NCBI GenBank assembly: GCA_002402965.1
Contig: DHGW01000086.1
Coordinates: 21,720 to 47,480 of the forward strand
DNA from: Bacteroidales bacterium UBA4788
Lineage (GTDB): Bacteria; Bacteroidota; Bacteroidia; Bacteroidales; VadinHA17
Length of the DNA: 25,761 nucleotides
Direction of reading: 5' to 3'
Of the stretch, positions 23,050-25,761 are shown in pieces; the stretch's first letter is position 1; each line of letters starts with the position of its first letter. The position numbers and the translations under genes are program-made. The notes beneath the pieces are model-generated. The model ran no database searches and had not been told where the DNA came from. It worked only from the letters and a program-made list of their open reading frames with translations.

Positions 23050-25725
23050 CTACTTTTCGTCGCTTTTTACTCCATTGATCCTGAACAGTTTGAACAGTTC
23101 AACTACGACTATCGGAGCAAGAGACATCAGGACAACTATTATCCAGTGCTCACGGTCCATGACTGCCAGGCTGAAAGCCTCACGTATCGGCGGCACAAGT
23201 AGAACAATCAGGCCGATAGCTGCAGATGCGAAAATGGCTCCTATGAGAGGTTTGTTCTTCAGCGGATTGGTCCTGAATGATGAAATGGCATTTGAATGAA
23301 GGTTGCGTACATGCACCAGTTGTATGAACATGAGCGTGGCAAAAGCCATCGTCCGGCCAAGAACCTCACCACCATCATGACGCCCGAGAATATATGAGAC
23401 CAGCGGAATACAACCGATCATCAGACCCTGGTACATCACCCTCCAGATCATACCTTTCGTCATGAACCCCTTCTTGGAATTCCTGGGTTTGCGGTTCATA
23501 ATGCCTTTCTCCGGCGGATCGACACTGAGCGCCAGTGCCGGCAGGCTGTCTGTGACCAGGTTGATCCACAGAATGTGTATCGGTAGCAGCGGCATACCCA
23601 TATTGAATATTGAGGTGACCAGAATCAGAAATATCTCGCCCACATTTGTCGACAGAAGATACTGGATGACTTTCAGTATGTTGTCATAGATCCGGCGGCC
23701 CTCCTCAACTGCGGAGACGATTGTAGCAAAATTATCATCCGTCAGTATCATATCGGCAGCACCTTTGGCCACATCGGTTCCGACAATGCCCATGGCAGCC
23801 CCTATATCAGCCTGTTTTAGTGCCGGGGCATCATTGACACCGTCGCCTGTCATGGCAACCACCTCACTGTGGCTCTGCCATGCCTTGACGATGCGCACCT
23901 TATGCTCGGGTGCAACCCTGGCATAAACCGAAAAACCGGCCACACTCTCATTGAGCTCCGCATCAGAGAGTTTCTCGAGTTCAGACCCGGTGATGGCTAT
24001 ATCACCCTCCTTGTAGATACCGATTTCACGTGCTATCGCCAGCGCTGTTGTCTTGTGGTCTCCGGTAATCATCACCGCCCGAATGCCTGCCGTGTTGCAT
24101 TTAGCCACTGCATCGAGCACCTCCGGCCGGGCAGGATCGATCATGCCAAGCAGGCCAATGAAAATAAGACCACTCTCCAGCTCCCCGATTGTTACTTTCT
24201 GAGGTGCTTCCGGGCAATCCTTGTAAGCCATGGCCAGCACCCGCAATGCCGCATTGGCCATCGTCTCGTTGGCATTACGGATCTCATCAATGTCAGCCTG
24301 CAGGAGAGGCCTGATTTCTCCGTTGATCACAATCTTGTCACATACGCTGAGCACCTCATCAAGCCCTCCCTTTACGTTGACACGTGTGAGGTTCTCCGAC
24401 ATCCGGTTAACGGTCGTCATGCGTTTCCTCTCCGAATCAAAAGGTATCTCAGCAACCCTCGGGTATTTTTTTTCAACCTCATCCTTATACACCCCGTAAA
24501 GCAGGCCGAAGTCCAGAAGGGCAGTCTCGGTAGGGTCTCCCGTAAAGGAGATTTTGCCATCCTCATCCTTCTTCAGGTGAGCATCGGCGCAAAGGACTGA
24601 GATGGCAAGAAGCCTCTCTTCCTCAGCATTTAGAGTGGTGCCGGGAGCGCTCCTGTTTATCTGGTCATGTTTATGGTTGACGAAGGCCTCCACAACTGTC
24701 ATCTTGTTCTGCGTCAGGGTTCCCGTCTTGTCAGAACAGATGACGGTGGCGCTTCCCAGGGTCTCAACCGAGGGAAGTGTGCGGATAATGGCGTTCTTTT
24801 TCACCATGCGCTGCACTCCAATTGCAAGCACGATCGTTGAAACAGCCGGAAGACCTTCAGGGATGGCAGCTACAGCGAGGGTCACCGCTGTCATGAACAT
24901 GCTCAGTACCGAGTTACCATACAGTACCCCCACCAGGAATATCAGACCGCAGATGCCAAGGGCGACAAGTCCAAGGACCTTACCCAACTGGTTCAGACGC
25001 CTGCTCATCGGAGTCTCCATATCCTCGGCATGCTGCAGCATACTGGCAATCTTGCCAACCTCCGTCTCCATACCTGTGTTGACAACTATTCCGCGGCCAC
25101 GGCCGTATGTCACCATACTGCTCGAATATGCCATATTTGTCCGGTCACCCAGAGAAATATCCTCACCGGGAATGGGTTCGGTCTGCTTGTCAACAGGAAC
25201 GGACTCCCCTGTCAGGGAAGATTCCTGAATCTTCAGGTTGACTGCCTCTGACAGACGCAGATCTGCCGGTATCACCGAACCCGTCTCAAGAATTACCACG
25301 TCACCGGGAACAAGGTACCGTGTGGCAAGCTCTGAGATAGAGCCGTCACGTACTACCTTTGATGCCGGCGCAGCCATGCTTTTCAGTGCTTCGAGCGACG
25401 TCTCCGCCCTCTTCTCCTGGATAGCGCCAATAAGCGCATTGACGATAAGAATGCCGAGGATCACAAAAGTATCAAGCAATCCCTCGCCCTCCATTACTCC
25501 AACCACTCCGGATATTGCGGCAGCAATCAGGAGAATAATGATCATCAGGCTCTTAAACTGGGCAAAAAACATCATAATTATACTCTTCCTGCCCTTCTCC
25601 TCAAGTATATTGTAACCATATTCCTCAAGTCTCTGCCTTGCCTCAGCAGATGACAATCCCTCCGTTTCACTGGTCTTTAGCTGATCACGGATATCTTTTA
25701 TCCCCTGGTTGTAGAAGTTTGTCAT
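23050..25725 (-). CDS. P-type cation-translocating ATPase, Ca2+ (SERCA/PMCA-like, type IIA/B)
   Basis: This 891-residue protein is a P2-type ATPase that most likely exports Ca2+ from the cytoplasm. It has the N-terminal cation-ATPase domain, the actuator motif TGES (172-175), PEGLP in M4 (289-293, Glu290), the phosphorylation site DKTGTLT with Asp332, the nucleotide-domain KGGLDE, MITGDH, and the hinge TGDGVNDAPALKQADIG. The ion-binding residues match SERCA: Asn and Glu in M5 (STNVGEIF) and Asn, Thr and Asp in M6 (WINLVTDSLPALAL). In M8 the SERCA Glu908 position is Gln (MFIQLVHVRN), as in PMCA and several bacterial pumps, which fits one Ca2+ site. The frame can start at a TTG at 25755, but the ATG at 25725 has a purine-rich site (GAGAGAG) and a promoter box upstream overlaps the TTG, so I choose 25725. 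Confidence 0.93.
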   Translation of the reverse strand: MTNFYNQGIKDIRDQLKTSETEGLSSAEARQRLEEYGYNILEEKGRKSIIMMFFAQFKSLMIIILLIAAAISGVVGVMEGEGLLDTFVILGILIVNALIGAIQEKRAETSLEALKSMAAPASKVVRDGSISELATRYLVPGDVVILETGSVIPADLRLSEAVNLKIQESSLTGESVPVDKQTEPIPGEDISLGDRTNMAYSSSMVTYGRGRGIVVNTGMETEVGKIASMLQHAEDMETPMSRRLNQLGKVLGLVALGICGLIFLVGVLYGNSVLSMFMTAVTLAVAAIPEGLPAVSTIVLAIGVQRMVKKNAIIRTLPSVETLGSATVICSDKTGTLTQNKMTVVEAFVNHKHDQINRSAPGTTLNAEEERLLAISVLCADAHLKKDEDGKISFTGDPTETALLDFGLLYGVYKDEVEKKYPRVAEIPFDSERKRMTTVNRMSENLTRVNVKGGLDEVLSVCDKIVINGEIRPLLQADIDEIRNANETMANAALRVLAMAYKDCPEAPQKVTIGELESGLIFIGLLGMIDPARPEVLDAVAKCNTAGIRAVMITGDHKTTALAIAREIGIYKEGDIAITGSELEKLSDAELNESVAGFSVYARVAPEHKVRIVKAWQSHSEVVAMTGDGVNDAPALKQADIGAAMGIVGTDVAKGAADMILTDDNFATIVSAVEEGRRIYDNILKVIQYLLSTNVGEIFLILVTSIFNMGMPLLPIHILWINLVTDSLPALALSVDPPEKGIMNRKPRNSKKGFMTKGMIWRVMYQGLMIGCIPLVSYILGRHDGGEVLGRTMAFATLMFIQLVHVRNLHSNAISSFRTNPLKNKPLIGAIFASAAIGLIVLLVPPIREAFSLAVMDREHWIIVVLMSLAPIVVVELFKLFRINGVKSDEK

Positions 25726-25752
25726 GGCTCTCTCATCAATATATGTGGTCTG

Positions 25753-25760
25753 CAAATTTA
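25753..25760 (-). promoter_or_regulatory. -7 promoter box for the Ca2+-ATPase/MFS operon
   Basis: The minus strand reads TAAATTTG followed by C, an exact match to TAnnTTTG(C). It ends 27 nt before the ATG at 25725, a usual Bacteroidota spacing. The -33 element would lie beyond the window edge. Confidence 0.55.
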
Positions 25761-25761
25761 G

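Noticed and set aside
23869..25228. Two long plus-strand frames (243 and 208 residues) opposite the P-type ATPase
   Set aside because: They run across the conserved ATPase motifs on the other strand; length is explained by codon bias of the real gene.
25726..25755. TTG start adding ten residues to the P-type ATPase
   Set aside because: The TTG overlaps the -7 promoter box, and the ATG at 25725 has a purine-rich site just upstream.

Overview
The window reads as chromosomal DNA of a Bacteroidota bacterium, probably Bacteroidales-like. Four intergenic gaps carry an exact TAnnTTTG box, the -7 element typical of this phylum. Shine-Dalgarno sites are mostly weak. The gene content also fits: a bTHX-type small ribosomal protein, FtsE without an adjacent FtsX, a large TPR lipoprotein-like or periplasmic protein paired with an outer-membrane barrel, a GyrB of about 660 residues, and an S9 peptidase with a DPP IV-type propeller. 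Coding density is high. I see no tRNA, rRNA, CRISPR array, prophage or insertion sequence.

Layout. 1-5315 (+): a tripartite RND efflux operon, with adaptor (cut by the left edge), inner-membrane pump and TolC-like channel. 5376-7990 (-): gyrB followed 2 nt later by a DedA-family membrane protein. 8147-12920 (-): a 1015-residue TPR protein followed by a 563-residue outer-membrane barrel of unknown function. 13145-13861 (+): ftsE, divergent from the TPR gene. 13862-16068 (-): a polysaccharide-deacetylase-like protein overlapping a FemAB/GNAT-like protein by ATGA. 16212-16535 (+): bTHX with a long Lys/Ala/Pro-rich tail. 16543-18225 (-): a ThDP-dependent acetolactate-synthase-like enzyme. 18361-21606 (+): an S9 peptidase and an EamA/DMT permease. 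21796-25725 (-): a Ca2+-type P-type ATPase followed by an MFS permease.

Much of the window concerns the cell envelope: efflux, an outer-membrane barrel with a TPR partner, FtsE, DedA, and glycan-modifying or aminoacyl/acyl-transfer proteins. The least described parts are the TPR/barrel pair divergent from ftsE, the deacetylase/FemAB-like pair, and the tailed bTHX. No single block looks like a recent island. Several convergent genes end with almost no spacing; the ftsE and FemAB-like stops share the palindrome TGATCA. The longest gene-free stretch, with starts corrected, is 223 bp upstream of ftsE (12921-13144, actual 224 bp), so no gap exceeds 300 bp.
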